Below, piece after piece: positions 1-8,260 of a stretch of DNA of 64,000 nucleotides. Origin of the DNA: Candidatus Freyarchaeota archaeon (GTDB lineage: Archaea; Asgardarchaeota; Jordiarchaeia; Jordiarchaeales; Jordiarchaeaceae); NCBI GenBank assembly GCA_030587365.1, contig JAUQZE010000024.1, positions 45,165-109,164 of the forward strand, read 5' to 3'. The notes beneath the pieces are model-generated. The model had not been told where the DNA came from. It was given only the letters and a program-made list of their open reading frames with translations, and did not search any database. Positions within the stretch are counted from its first letter, which is position 1. Each line of letters opens with the position of its first letter. The translations under genes were made by a program, and so were the position numbers.

Positions 1-1
1 G

Positions 2-187
2 TTAATGAAAAAGTAAGCCGAGAAACAGGCTGCCAACACTGCGTAATCCATGTCGACCCGGCAAATAAACCATCAAAAAGAGTATTATAAAAGCTAGCCA
101 CAAAAATTTATTTAAGAGCGAAAAAGTTGTTAACAGAATTTCTAACGAATATTGGGAAGGTTTAATAATGGAATTTGAGATTCCCAA
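2..187 (-). CDS. hypothetical small membrane peptide (doubtful)
   Basis: A 61-residue frame with a TTG start and one hydrophobic stretch around residues 20-45. There is no convincing ribosome binding site and no recognised family. It may be chance coding potential in an AT-rich spacer; the neighbouring DNA up to 400 shows nothing else. Confidence 0.15.
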   Translation of the reverse strand: MGISNSIIKPSQYSLEILLTTFSLLNKFLWLAFIILFLMVYLPGRHGLRSVGSLFLGLLFH

Positions 188-400
188 ACCTTTGAAGTTA
201 GAGCATGAAGCGCTCCATTTGGAACTCGTCGAACAAAGAGATCGGAGGGTGCAATTTGGTTGCAGAATTAGTATACTTTAAATTTTGGCAATTCTCTTTT
301 TTTATTCATAAATGTATTAATTGTGGATGAAAAAATATATATCATTTTTAAGTAGCTGATTTGTGATAAATATATTATACATTTTGAGGTCGATGAGAGT

Positions 401-1225
401 ATGGATAGGTCGGTTGATGATTATGATGAGCTTGCGAAACTGCTGAGGCAAATTGGTGATTTTATTAGTGAGGATAAGTACGATAAGTTGGGTGGTCTTT
501 TAGCTCGGGTTAGAAGGTTAAGGAGGAAGGGAGTTAACGTTGATTTTAATATGGTGGCTCCAGTTTTGGAAGCTTTTACTAAAGCGATTTCAGATTACAT
601 TGAGGAGGGTGAGTACGATGATGCTACGGAAACGATAGATGACTTGGGGGAGTTTCTTGAAACCTTTGACTTGACCATTGGGGAAGAAAGCGCTTCCCGC
701 ATTTCGGATGCCTATGTTAAAGCGATTTCAGATTACATTGAGGAGGGTGAGTACGATGATGCTACGGAAACGATAGATGACTTGGGGGAGTTTCTTGAAA
801 CCTTTGATTTGCCTATTAGAGAGGAAAGCGCAAACCGTATTTCGGATGCCTATGTTCGCAAAATTTCTGAGTGTATCAAGGGTGGGGAATACGATGACGC
901 TGAGGAGTGGATAGATGACTTGGGGGAGTTTCTTGAAACCTTTAGTCTAACCGCTGATGAGAACATGGTTTCTAAGGTTATTGATTCTTATACCTCCTTG
1001 GTTGAGGCTTACATTGGCGCTAAAGAATTTCACCGGGCTGATGAAATTAAGGAGCTTATTGGAGAGTTTAAAGAGGGGGCTAAGCCTTTCAAGTGGAGTA
1101 CTGGTCCAGAGCCGAAGGTTGTAAGACCAGCGGTAAAAACAGCGGGTTTGCGTTGCGCGTACTGTGGAAAAGAACTGCCGCCCGGAGCGTCTTTTTGCCC
1201 GAATTGTGGGAAACCGCTGAACTGA
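401..1225 (+). CDS. helical-repeat protein with C-terminal zinc ribbon
   Basis: An acidic 274-residue protein. Residues about 61-200 hold three tandem 46-residue units sharing the pattern KAISDYIEEGEYDDATETID and then DLGEFLETF; their helical pattern recalls TPR/SEL1-like scaffolds, but no family is certain. The C-terminus (about 250-272) is one zinc ribbon with CAYC and CPNC pairs. The ATG follows a weak GAGG/GATGAGAG stretch. No signal peptide or membrane segment is seen, so it is probably cytoplasmic, perhaps a protein-protein adaptor (inference). The first two units are almost identical at DNA level, which suggests recent unit duplication. It is followed by two hairpins at 1318-1368. Confidence 0.8.
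   Translation: MDRSVDDYDELAKLLRQIGDFISEDKYDKLGGLLARVRRLRRKGVNVDFNMVAPVLEAFTKAISDYIEEGEYDDATETIDDLGEFLETFDLTIGEESASRISDAYVKAISDYIEEGEYDDATETIDDLGEFLETFDLPIREESANRISDAYVRKISECIKGGEYDDAEEWIDDLGEFLETFSLTADENMVSKVIDSYTSLVEAYIGAKEFHRADEIKELIGEFKEGAKPFKWSTGPEPKVVRPAVKTAGLRCAYCGKELPPGASFCPNCGKPLN
581..994 (+). repeat. three 138-bp tandem repeats inside a gene
   Basis: Units at 581-718, 719-856 and 857-994, exactly 46 codons each. Units 1 and 2 match without a difference over roughly the first 90 bases; unit 3 has diverged at the start but keeps the second half of the coding motif. The period keeps the frame, so copy number can change without breaking the gene. Confidence 0.9.
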
Positions 1226-1317
1226 AGAATTAAACCGGTTAAACGCAACACTTAATCTTTTCGAGCCTGATCGGTGTATTATTTTTGGTGATGCAGATTT
1301 ATTTGGTTCTTTCTCTC

Positions 1318-1368
1318 ATAAGGCTCCAAATTGCGAAAGAAGCCTTATAAACGCCTCTTTTTGAGGCG
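1318..1368. terminator. two consecutive hairpins after the repeat gene
   Basis: ATAAGGCT at 1318-1325 pairs with AGCCTTAT at 1341-1348, followed at once by CGCCTC (1352-1357), a TTTTT loop and GAGGCG (1363-1368). They lie about 90 bases after the stop at 1225 and may mark transcript ending or processing. The rest of 1226-1689 shows no supported gene. Confidence 0.4.
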
Positions 1369-1689
1369 AAAACGAACCATTCTCTATCGCCTATTATTCT
1401 TCACGGTTATTTTTTATTAGATATGTCGAATAAAGAGCATTTTTTTCAATAATGTGTACTAGTTAATACTGACTACACAGATTTTACATAATGGTGTCAA
1501 AATTTTTTTAAGGCTTCGCTGATTCCTATTATCTCGGTGGATGTGACGTGTTTCGGGGTTGTCATGGAATCATAGATATTCTCTATTTTTGTATTGTGTT
1601 TCAGAACCCCGAAACCATGTATGACTTTTTAAATAATTCTAAGACGCCTAGTCTGGAAGCACTGTTTTGGAGAGAGGTGGCTGGATTAG

Positions 1690-2883
1690 ATGAACAAGGA
1701 CATCATTACAGTTTACCTATTATTAAAGTCGAAAAGAGAGCTTAATTGGGAGAATTTGCTGGAAGAATCGGGTCTCGATTGTGAAAGACTCTTACGTATG
1801 GTTATGTTACTTCAATTGAAGCAATATATCAAAAGAGTGGGGGATAAATACGTATTCCTGGGTAAGCGTAACAACTTTTTGGAAGAGGATGATCGTGAGA
1901 TTTTGAAGTGTACCGATTACTATGATGAGCGGTTTAAAAATGAGGGGGAAACTGGGTGCAATTATAGGAGTCTAAGTGAAATCTTGGAATTAAGGCTTAA
2001 GAAGTCGTTACCTCTCGAAATCCCTCTTGATGGAAAAACGTTACACACGAATTTGGGTATTAATCTAGACAATGGGGATGGAAAAATTGAGATAGTTAAT
2101 GGTAAAACTGTGCTGAATATTCCCCACTATATTGATTCTGATTCCCTGATGCTTGATGTGTATGAACTGTTTCAGTTTTATAAAAAGTATGCTGGAAAAG
2201 AGGGTATTAGTTTCCTAATATCGAAAGCCTATGGTTTATTTCACAAGATTGCAAACTGCGAACTCGGCGAAGAGTGTAAACTATCTCCCTGCAATAATGT
2301 AAGCCAGCTTGAGTTTGATGCCGCGTCAACCTGCATCCAGATTTGCCGCGCAATAACCGAAACCCTGAATATAGACAGCGTTACTATAACTATTGACACC
2401 ATAACTCGAGCCTGCAAATTCTCAAGCAGGGGAATCGAGGAGTTGAAGAAATTAGAGTTCTTAAAGAAGCACGAAGTTTCCGCCGCATACACCTTTCCAC
2501 TCTCACCCTTCGAAATTGGAATACTGGTAATGGGAAAAGGCGGGGGTCCCCTTTGTTTACTAAGAGGCTACGATTTATTTGCAAGAATCCCGGTTCGCGA
2601 AACAGGCAACTTCATTGAAATCGATTTCTCACACGTGGTTGAAAAATACGTAGAGACTGCAAAAAATAATAATGGAGCCACAGATTTAGATGTGGACAAT
2701 ATATCCCGATTATTCTTTTCTATGTTTAATGAGGAAAAAAATACTCGTGAACTTGAGGAACTACTAAACCAGCTTAAAACTCGAGAAGAAATGGATCTAC
2801 TGAACACCTTGTATCTTGTGAGTTCACTTACTATGGAAAATCAAACAAAAGACGTTTTGGCAAAGATCCGCTGTAGGCCCTGA
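1690..2883 (+). CDS. uncharacterised protein with N-terminal winged-helix-like region
   Basis: A 397-residue protein that I do not recognise. Residues about 5-60 look like a small winged-helix unit, then come mixed alpha/beta regions and a charged helical C-terminus (about 330-390). Seven cysteines in the middle (about 190-240, including CELGEEC and SPCNN) could bind metal, but they do not form a standard zinc ribbon. The ATG follows an AGAGAGGTGG stretch. The gene stands alone and converges with the zinc-ribbon gene ending at 3087. It could be a transcription factor or sensor; this is inference. Confidence 0.65.
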   Translation: MNKDIITVYLLLKSKRELNWENLLEESGLDCERLLRMVMLLQLKQYIKRVGDKYVFLGKRNNFLEEDDREILKCTDYYDERFKNEGETGCNYRSLSEILELRLKKSLPLEIPLDGKTLHTNLGINLDNGDGKIEIVNGKTVLNIPHYIDSDSLMLDVYELFQFYKKYAGKEGISFLISKAYGLFHKIANCELGEECKLSPCNNVSQLEFDAASTCIQICRAITETLNIDSVTITIDTITRACKFSSRGIEELKKLEFLKKHEVSAAYTFPLSPFEIGILVMGKGGGPLCLLRGYDLFARIPVRETGNFIEIDFSHVVEKYVETAKNNNGATDLDVDNISRLFFSMFNEEKNTRELEELLNQLKTREEMDLLNTLYLVSSLTMENQTKDVLAKIRCRP

Positions 2884-3086
2884 AAAGAGCGTTAAAAACA
2901 CAAGTTTAAATATAATTTTCTCGCCTGCTTCACGACTCTCGTTTTACAATCAAAGATGCGGCAGAACTCTGGGTTCAAGCTAAGTCTGAGGGATGTGCGG
3001 AATCACGTGTTGCTATTTGCCAATCCTAAACGCTAAGAAAATAAAAGGGGAAAGGATTTTATTCAAAGGCTTAAAATAATATAAAA

Positions 3087-3755
3087 TTATACTTCCCTTC
3101 CACACAACCCACAATAACTAGCACCCGCAGGTATTTTAGCTCCACAATAGGGGCAACGATCTTTACGCATTTCCTCTGCGTGCTCCTCTTCTTCTTCCTC
3201 TTCCTCTGGTTCTAGGTCTTGTTTAAGTGTTGCACCGCAGTATGCGCACAATTTCCATTCTTTTTTGACTGCTTTGTTGCAATTTGGGCATGTTTGTTCG
3301 AGTTTTTTGATTCCTATTTGTGTTCCACAGTTTGGGCAGATGCTCCAGTCTTCTTGTATGGGTTTACCGCATTTTTTGCAGGCTTTTTGTGGCATTTTAA
3401 GTTCTGGTTGTGGCATTTTATGTCCTGGTATTAGGCTTTCCGTGGGAACGGTTCCCAATTCTATGATTCTGTTAACAATTTTTTTCATGTTGTTAATTAT
3501 TTTCAGAGTGGGTACTTTAGTATCCAAAATGTCTCCAACACATTCAGTATCAACTTTTAATCGTCCTGGTGTTTTATACTCGAGTGAAACGGTGATTGGA
3601 TTAGGTATACTATAGGATTGCCCTCTAGTTAAAACAAATTGGTTGGATTTTGCGCCCTTCATCACGTCTAATCCAAGATTTGAAAAGTAGGTTTCTAATG
3701 ATTCCTGCAACCAGCCTATATCTTTGTTTGTTTTAATTACGTACATTTTTCGCAT
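3087..3755 (-). CDS. triple zinc-ribbon protein
   Basis: About 222 residues from the ATG at 3755, which has GGTGAGG three bases upstream; a longer reading from a TTG at 3848 is possible but has no such site. The N-terminal 90 residues form an alpha/beta domain of unknown family (MYVIKTNKDIGWLQ onward). Then follow three zinc ribbons (CKKC/CPNC, CPNC/CAYC and CPYC/CGLC), the last two separated by a run of glutamates. It is probably a cytoplasmic adaptor or nucleic-acid-binding protein; no enzymatic motif is seen. Confidence 0.75.
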   Translation of the reverse strand: MRKMYVIKTNKDIGWLQESLETYFSNLGLDVMKGAKSNQFVLTRGQSYSIPNPITVSLEYKTPGRLKVDTECVGDILDTKVPTLKIINNMKKIVNRIIELGTVPTESLIPGHKMPQPELKMPQKACKKCGKPIQEDWSICPNCGTQIGIKKLEQTCPNCNKAVKKEWKLCAYCGATLKQDLEPEEEEEEEEHAEEMRKDRCPYCGAKIPAGASYCGLCGREV

Positions 3756-3913
3756 TTTCCTCACCCATTGCTGGGGATTACTGTTACTAAATGCGTATCT
3801 CCTTTTAAAAATATATTCTAACAGGCAACTTTTAATTTTCTGTAACAATATGAGTAGGCTTGGTCTGGTGGGTGTAGGGTTAAAATAGTATCGTGGTTAC
3901 GAGTGGTGGTTTT

Positions 3914-4543
3914 TTAGATTCTGTCTCTTGTTACGACGATTTCGCCATTAACGTCGACTGTTAAGATGTTTCCGTTTTCGAGTTTTCCCACATTGCACAC
4001 GATGGTTTTGCCGATTTTTGCCTCCCCTCTGGCTTCGTGTATATGGCCACAAACCATTAATTCGGGTTGTGTTTTTTCAATGAAGTTTCTTATTTGGGTG
4101 TTTCCTACGTGGCTTCCGCTCCAGGTTGCGTCCAAGCAGTTTTTTGGGGGTTCATGTGACACTATTATTAGCTTTTTATTTGATTTTTCTATTTCGCTGA
4201 GAAAGTCGTAGCCCCACGCGTTGCCACTAAGCCCGATGATCTCAATGTCCCCGAACTCGGTTTTTTTACCATGAAGACATGTGGCGTTGACTTCTTCGAG
4301 CTGGAAATCTGCATTCACTCGGTCCATATTCCCCCACACATAGAAAATCGGTGTATTGGTTACTGCTAGTGTTTCAATAATTTTTTTGGCTTCCATTCTT
4401 CCCCCGGAATGTGTTATGTCTCCGCAAATGAGCACAGCGTCGGGACTCTTCTCCTCAATGTACTTTCTAGCCCTTTCCGCCGCTTCAACATTACCGTGAA
4501 TGTCCCCTAAAACAACAAACCTCAAATTCCTCACCTTTAACAT
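3914..4543 (-). CDS. calcineurin-like metallophosphoesterase
   Basis: A protein of about 209 residues with all metal-binding blocks of the family in order: GDIHGN (residues 13-18), GDITHSGG (40s), GNMD (70s, a variant of GNHE/GNCD), SHEPP (about 128) and GHIHEARG (about 160). It should hydrolyse phosphomono- or diesters using two metal ions; the substrate is unknown. Size and motif spacing fit the YfcE/archaeal small phosphodiesterase group. An ATG lies at 4543, but GGTGAGG stands just before a TTG at 4525, so the true start may be there. It lies in the same direction as the zinc-ribbon gene downstream. Confidence 0.88.
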   Translation of the reverse strand: MLKVRNLRFVVLGDIHGNVEAAERARKYIEEKSPDAVLICGDITHSGGRMEAKKIIETLAVTNTPIFYVWGNMDRVNADFQLEEVNATCLHGKKTEFGDIEIIGLSGNAWGYDFLSEIEKSNKKLIIVSHEPPKNCLDATWSGSHVGNTQIRNFIEKTQPELMVCGHIHEARGEAKIGKTIVCNVGKLENGNILTVDVNGEIVVTRDRI

Positions 4544-4697
4544 ATTTCAAATCCAAGGAACCCTTTTTGTATCTTATGAAGCCACCATCCGGTGAAGATA
4601 AACCTAGCGTCACTCCCTTGATTTTTAATCATTTTTTGGGTTTAAATATTTTAAGAAATGGGGATATTAATTTTTCTAATTCTACACTGATAGCGGG

Positions 4698-4889
4698 TTA
4701 AAAACCGGTGAACTTTTCTACGGCTATTTTACTAATTTCCAAGACTACCTGATTATTACAGTGGGGACAGGTGAAACTCGTGTCACTCACAATTTTCTCC
4801 TTTTTCTTCTTCAAACTCATAACGTAGTAAATACCAATATTGTCCTGGCAATGGGGACACTTCATAACCGCAAATCCTTCAGTCACCAT
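4698..4889 (-). CDS. small two-CPHC zinc-binding protein
   Basis: A 63-residue protein with CPHC at residues 11-14 and 41-44, separated by a basic KKKKEK patch, which forms one zinc ribbon. AGGGTG lies eight bases before the ATG; a second in-frame ATG directly precedes the first CPHC. The likely role is nucleic-acid or protein binding, with no enzymatic motif. It is divergent from the YjbQ gene at 5047. Confidence 0.65.
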   Translation of the reverse strand: MVTEGFAVMKCPHCQDNIGIYYVMSLKKKKEKIVSDTSFTCPHCNNQVVLEISKIAVEKFTGF

Positions 4890-5046
4890 GAAAAATACAC
4901 CCTAAAAATTTTGAAAAACAATTCTCCAAATATACACTCGGTTTTTCCAATATTTAAGAAATCCCCAAACCAAAATAAAGAAAGAAAATTAAAAAGGAAC
5001 CAAGCTTATTTTCGTGTTGATGACTTTGATTCTTGGAGGCGTAAGG

Positions 5047-5460
5047 ATGGAGTTATTCACCAAACAGTTTGAGGTAAAAACCGGTGAAAGAATCGAACTA
5101 AAAGACATAACCAATCAAGTTCAATCCATCATAAATGATTCTAAAGTAAAACAGGGAATAGCCTTCGTTTATACACTCCACACCACAGCCACCATAATAA
5201 TAAACGAAGCTGAGAGAGGACTCCTGAACGATATTAAGAAATGGGTGCAAGCCGCCTTCAGCAGAACGGACTACGACCACGACAAAATCGACACCAACGC
5301 AGCAGCACACATAGCAGCAACCTTCGCCAAAAACGCGGTCACCATACCAGTAGACGACGGAAAACTAGCACTAGGCACCTGGCAAAGAATCCTCCACCTA
5401 GAACTCGACGGGCCGAGAACACGCAGCGTAATAGTACAAGTTATAGGGACGCCCTTCTAG
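5047..5460 (+). CDS. YjbQ/UPF0047 family protein
   Basis: A 137-residue protein with the family signature: HTTATIIINEAERG (about residues 40-53), the histidine-rich YDHDKIDTNAAAHIAATF region and a C-terminal LDGPRTRSVIVQVIG. The family forms trimers, and members have been linked to weak thiamin-phosphate synthase activity; the physiological role is unsettled. GGAGG lies six bases before the ATG at 5047, which also matches the usual family start, so the longer frame from 5014 is not used. The glycerophosphodiesterase gene follows 44 bases later and may be co-transcribed. Confidence 0.9.
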   Translation: MELFTKQFEVKTGERIELKDITNQVQSIINDSKVKQGIAFVYTLHTTATIIINEAERGLLNDIKKWVQAAFSRTDYDHDKIDTNAAAHIAATFAKNAVTIPVDDGKLALGTWQRILHLELDGPRTRSVIVQVIGTPF

Positions 5461-5504
5461 TTGCACTTAACTAACAATTCAGTATCATAGGTGAATGCTT
5501 TATC

Positions 5505-6179
5505 ATGAAAAAAGTTTTGCTTATTGCCCATAGGGGTGCGAGTTTCTACGAGCCTGAAAACACTCTGAGAGCCGTTAAGAGGGCACTAGATTTTGGTGTG
5601 GATGGAGTGGAGATCGATGTCCGGTCTAGTATAGAGGGAAACATTGTTGTCATCCATGACGATACCGTGGACCGAACCACAAATGGGACGGGGAAAGTGA
5701 GAGATATGTCACTTGTGGAACTCAGAAGCTTGGACGCAGGTGAAGGGGAAAAGATACCCCTCTTGGAAGAAGTTCTTGAACTAGTTAAGGACAAGGCGTT
5801 ACTTGTAATTGAGTTGAAAATCAATGGCATTGAGGAACGAGTGTTAAAAATAGTGGAGGAATACGGTGCGCTCAATAACGTTTTACTAACTTCCTTTATT
5901 CATAGGAGTGTGAAAAGGGTTAAGGAATTAGATCCGAGAGTTAGGACTGGTGTAATCTTCCGGGAGGCTCCGATCAATCCCAGTAGGCTAGCACTCGATG
6001 CTGATGCTGAGAATCTCTGTGCTTTCCATAAATATATTACTTGGGAAATGGTTCAAAACGCCCATGACCATGACTTAAAAATCTATGCTTGGACCGTGGA
6101 TGAGCCCTCCACTATTGAAAACCTAATCATGCTGGGTGTGGATGGGATAGTCACCAATAAACCAGATATAAAGATTTGA
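5505..6179 (+). CDS. glycerophosphodiester phosphodiesterase
   Basis: A 224-residue GDPD-family TIM barrel. Catalytic positions are visible: AHRG near residue 8, EIDV near 42 and VIHDDTVDRTTNGTG near 55-70, which carry the general acid/base histidines and metal ligands. The C-terminal YAWTVD and GVDGIVTNKPD motifs are also present. It should cleave glycerophosphodiesters to glycerol phosphate and an alcohol. There is no signal peptide, so it is cytoplasmic. In an archaeon, the role in ether-lipid headgroup turnover is inference. Confidence 0.92.
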   Translation: MKKVLLIAHRGASFYEPENTLRAVKRALDFGVDGVEIDVRSSIEGNIVVIHDDTVDRTTNGTGKVRDMSLVELRSLDAGEGEKIPLLEEVLELVKDKALLVIELKINGIEERVLKIVEEYGALNNVLLTSFIHRSVKRVKELDPRVRTGVIFREAPINPSRLALDADAENLCAFHKYITWEMVQNAHDHDLKIYAWTVDEPSTIENLIMLGVDGIVTNKPDIKI

Positions 6180-6218
6180 GGATTTAATCAGCGTTTATGG
6201 AACTGGGGGTGAGGAACT

Positions 6219-6905
6219 GTGAAAAATTCTATGGAATTTTTTGGTGAAGCATTATACGCGTACTGGAAAGGGGATAGAAACTCCAAGTTCTATTTAGTAT
6301 ATATTTCTGGTGAGAAAATAGATGAACTGGATAAATATGAGCTTGATTTGGGAATATATTTTAGAAATTATGACCAGCTTAACAATCTGGAGAAAAAGTT
6401 AATTTCTTTATCGCACGGAAAGATATTGGATGTGGGTTGTGGAACGGGTTATTATATTCCAGAGTTAATGAAGAGAGGCGATACCGAGGGAATTGATATT
6501 TCTGAAAAAGTGATTAAAATTGCCCGAGAAATGGGGTTAAGAAATTGCAAACTTGGGAACATTTTCGAGTTCAAGGCTGATAAGAAGTATGACACCATTA
6601 CTTTATTACAAAATAATATTGGGATAGCAGAAACTTTGCCCAAAGCAAAAAGACTCTTGAAAATTTTATCTAACCTGCTGAGTAGAGAAGGGCAGATCCT
6701 GAACATTTTGAGAAAATATTTTGTCAATGATTACATTATTTATGAACGGTATTTTGAATGGAAAAACAAAAGAAGTTCTAAATTTAAATGGATTACTTTT
6801 AACGTCGATTTCTTGTCTAAACTTTGTTCGGAGATAAATTTGAAATTAGAGATTATAGACGAAAATGAGGATTTTTACTTGATTAGAATGTCAAAAAATG
6901 ATTAA
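6219..6905 (+). CDS. class I SAM-dependent methyltransferase
   Basis: A 228-residue protein starting with GTG after GGGGTGAGG. The SAM-binding motif I ILDVGCGTGYY is at residues about 70-80, the acidic motif II EGIDIS about 20 residues on, and DTITLLQNNIG forms motif IV. Substrate is unknown. The AT-rich codon use resembles the surrounding spacers more than the thiolases. The 3' end overlaps the convergent thiolase-like gene by four bases. Confidence 0.85.
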   Translation: MKNSMEFFGEALYAYWKGDRNSKFYLVYISGEKIDELDKYELDLGIYFRNYDQLNNLEKKLISLSHGKILDVGCGTGYYIPELMKRGDTEGIDISEKVIKIAREMGLRNCKLGNIFEFKADKKYDTITLLQNNIGIAETLPKAKRLLKILSNLLSREGQILNILRKYFVNDYIIYERYFEWKNKRSSKFKWITFNVDFLSKLCSEINLKLEIIDENEDFYLIRMSKND

Positions 6906-8074
6906 GCCTCCTTTTCGAGCAGTATCGCGTGACCCTGCCCACCACCAGTTGCCGAGGAGGCTATTCCGAATCGACCATCCTCTTTGTTTAAGATTCTTGC
7001 CAAGGTTCCTACCATTCTCACACCGGACATTCCGGTGGGGTGCCCTAAAGCTATTGCGCCACCTTTCACGTTAACTCTCTTAGGATCTATTCCCAGCTCT
7101 TTTATGGCAACCAGCACTATTACCGCGAATATCTCGTTTATCTCCCAAAAATCGATGTCTCCCACATCTAGTTTCGCTCTTTCCAAGACTTTTCTACAGG
7201 CGGGTATGTCTCCGTATCCAAATATTGTGGGGTCTACACCTGCCCACCCCATGGACCTTACGGTTGCCAGCGGTTTGAAACCGTACCCCTCGGCTTTTTC
7301 TTTCGACATTAGAATAGCTGCTGCCGCGCCATCGTTCAGGGACGTGGAATTTCCCGCGGTTATCACTCCGTTCTCTTTGAATGCTGGGGGCAGAGCGGCG
7401 ATTTTTTCAAGGGTGGTGTCCGGTCTAACGTTCTGGTCGTAGTCCACAACTTGTTTTGTTCCGTCGTCCAGAATAATCTCTATGGGTAGTATTTCCTCTT
7501 TGAAGAATCCCCCCTTTCTGGCTTTAACGGCTCTCATGTGGCTTTGGAGTGAAAACTGGTCCATTTCCTTTCTCGATATTCCAAAATCTTGGGCGAGTTT
7601 TTCAGCGGACAGACCCATACTTAAAGCGATTATCGCGTCAAAGGATTCCAGTTTTACAAATTGGGGGCTGGGATTCACACCGGATCCTATAGGTATGTGA
7701 AGCATATGCTCCATTCCTGCGGCAACAGCCATGTCCGCGTAGCCCTGCATTATTTGCATCGCAGCTATGGACACCGACTCAAGTGAGGAGGCACCCTGAC
7801 GTTCCACTCCCACAGCAGCTACGGAGAAGGGTAAGCCGGCCATGAGGCTGACTATTCTCCCCCCATAAGTCCACTGTTCGCCTCCCTGATTGGAGCAACC
7901 AATAATGCACTCCTCTATCTCCTCCGCTCTTACACCAGTTCTTTCAACCAGATTCCTAATCACTAGTGCGCAGAGGTCGTCCGCGCGTATATTCTTGTAA
8001 AAATCTTGTTGAGGGTCAGCCTTGGAGATAGGGGTTCTCAAATAATCCACGATAACCGCTTCTTGCAAAAACAT
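6902..8074 (-). CDS. thiolase-fold protein lacking catalytic cysteines
   Basis: About 390 residues, clearly homologous over its length to the neighbouring thiolase at 8261 (both have VRTPIS-like starts, NE-FAV and GHP-GMSG). However, the nucleophilic cysteine of the QCAS motif is glycine here (ERQGASS, residue 94, codon GGT), and the second cysteine of CxGGGxG is alanine (ATGGGQG, about residue 375). The GHP histidine and the NE motif remain. It therefore cannot use the usual covalent acyl-enzyme route and may be a regulatory or structural partner of the adjacent thiolase, or bind acyl-CoA. GGAGG is two bases before the ATG at 8074 and eight before a TTG at 8068; alignment with the paralogue favours the TTG. 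Confidence 0.85.
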   Translation of the reverse strand: MFLQEAVIVDYLRTPISKADPQQDFYKNIRADDLCALVIRNLVERTGVRAEEIEECIIGCSNQGGEQWTYGGRIVSLMAGLPFSVAAVGVERQGASSLESVSIAAMQIMQGYADMAVAAGMEHMLHIPIGSGVNPSPQFVKLESFDAIIALSMGLSAEKLAQDFGISRKEMDQFSLQSHMRAVKARKGGFFKEEILPIEIILDDGTKQVVDYDQNVRPDTTLEKIAALPPAFKENGVITAGNSTSLNDGAAAAILMSKEKAEGYGFKPLATVRSMGWAGVDPTIFGYGDIPACRKVLERAKLDVGDIDFWEINEIFAVIVLVAIKELGIDPKRVNVKGGAIALGHPTGMSGVRMVGTLARILNKEDGRFGIASSATGGGQGHAILLEKEA

Positions 8075-8260
8075 TACCTCCTTTACTCCATCCCGAAAAA
8101 CCAAAATTTTGGTCAACTATAGAATTCTGGAGGCCACTTATCTTATATTTCTTTTTAGAAACATAACCTTTACTGCCAAAAATCATTTTATAAAAAATAA
8201 TTTTAAAAAAATTTAAAAAAATAAAAAATGAGACAAGGAACTTGATTGGATTTACCTTGC

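Noticed and set aside
1548..1745. 65-residue plus-strand frame
   Set aside because: GTG start, no ribosome binding site, and it overlaps the start of the better supported gene at 1690.
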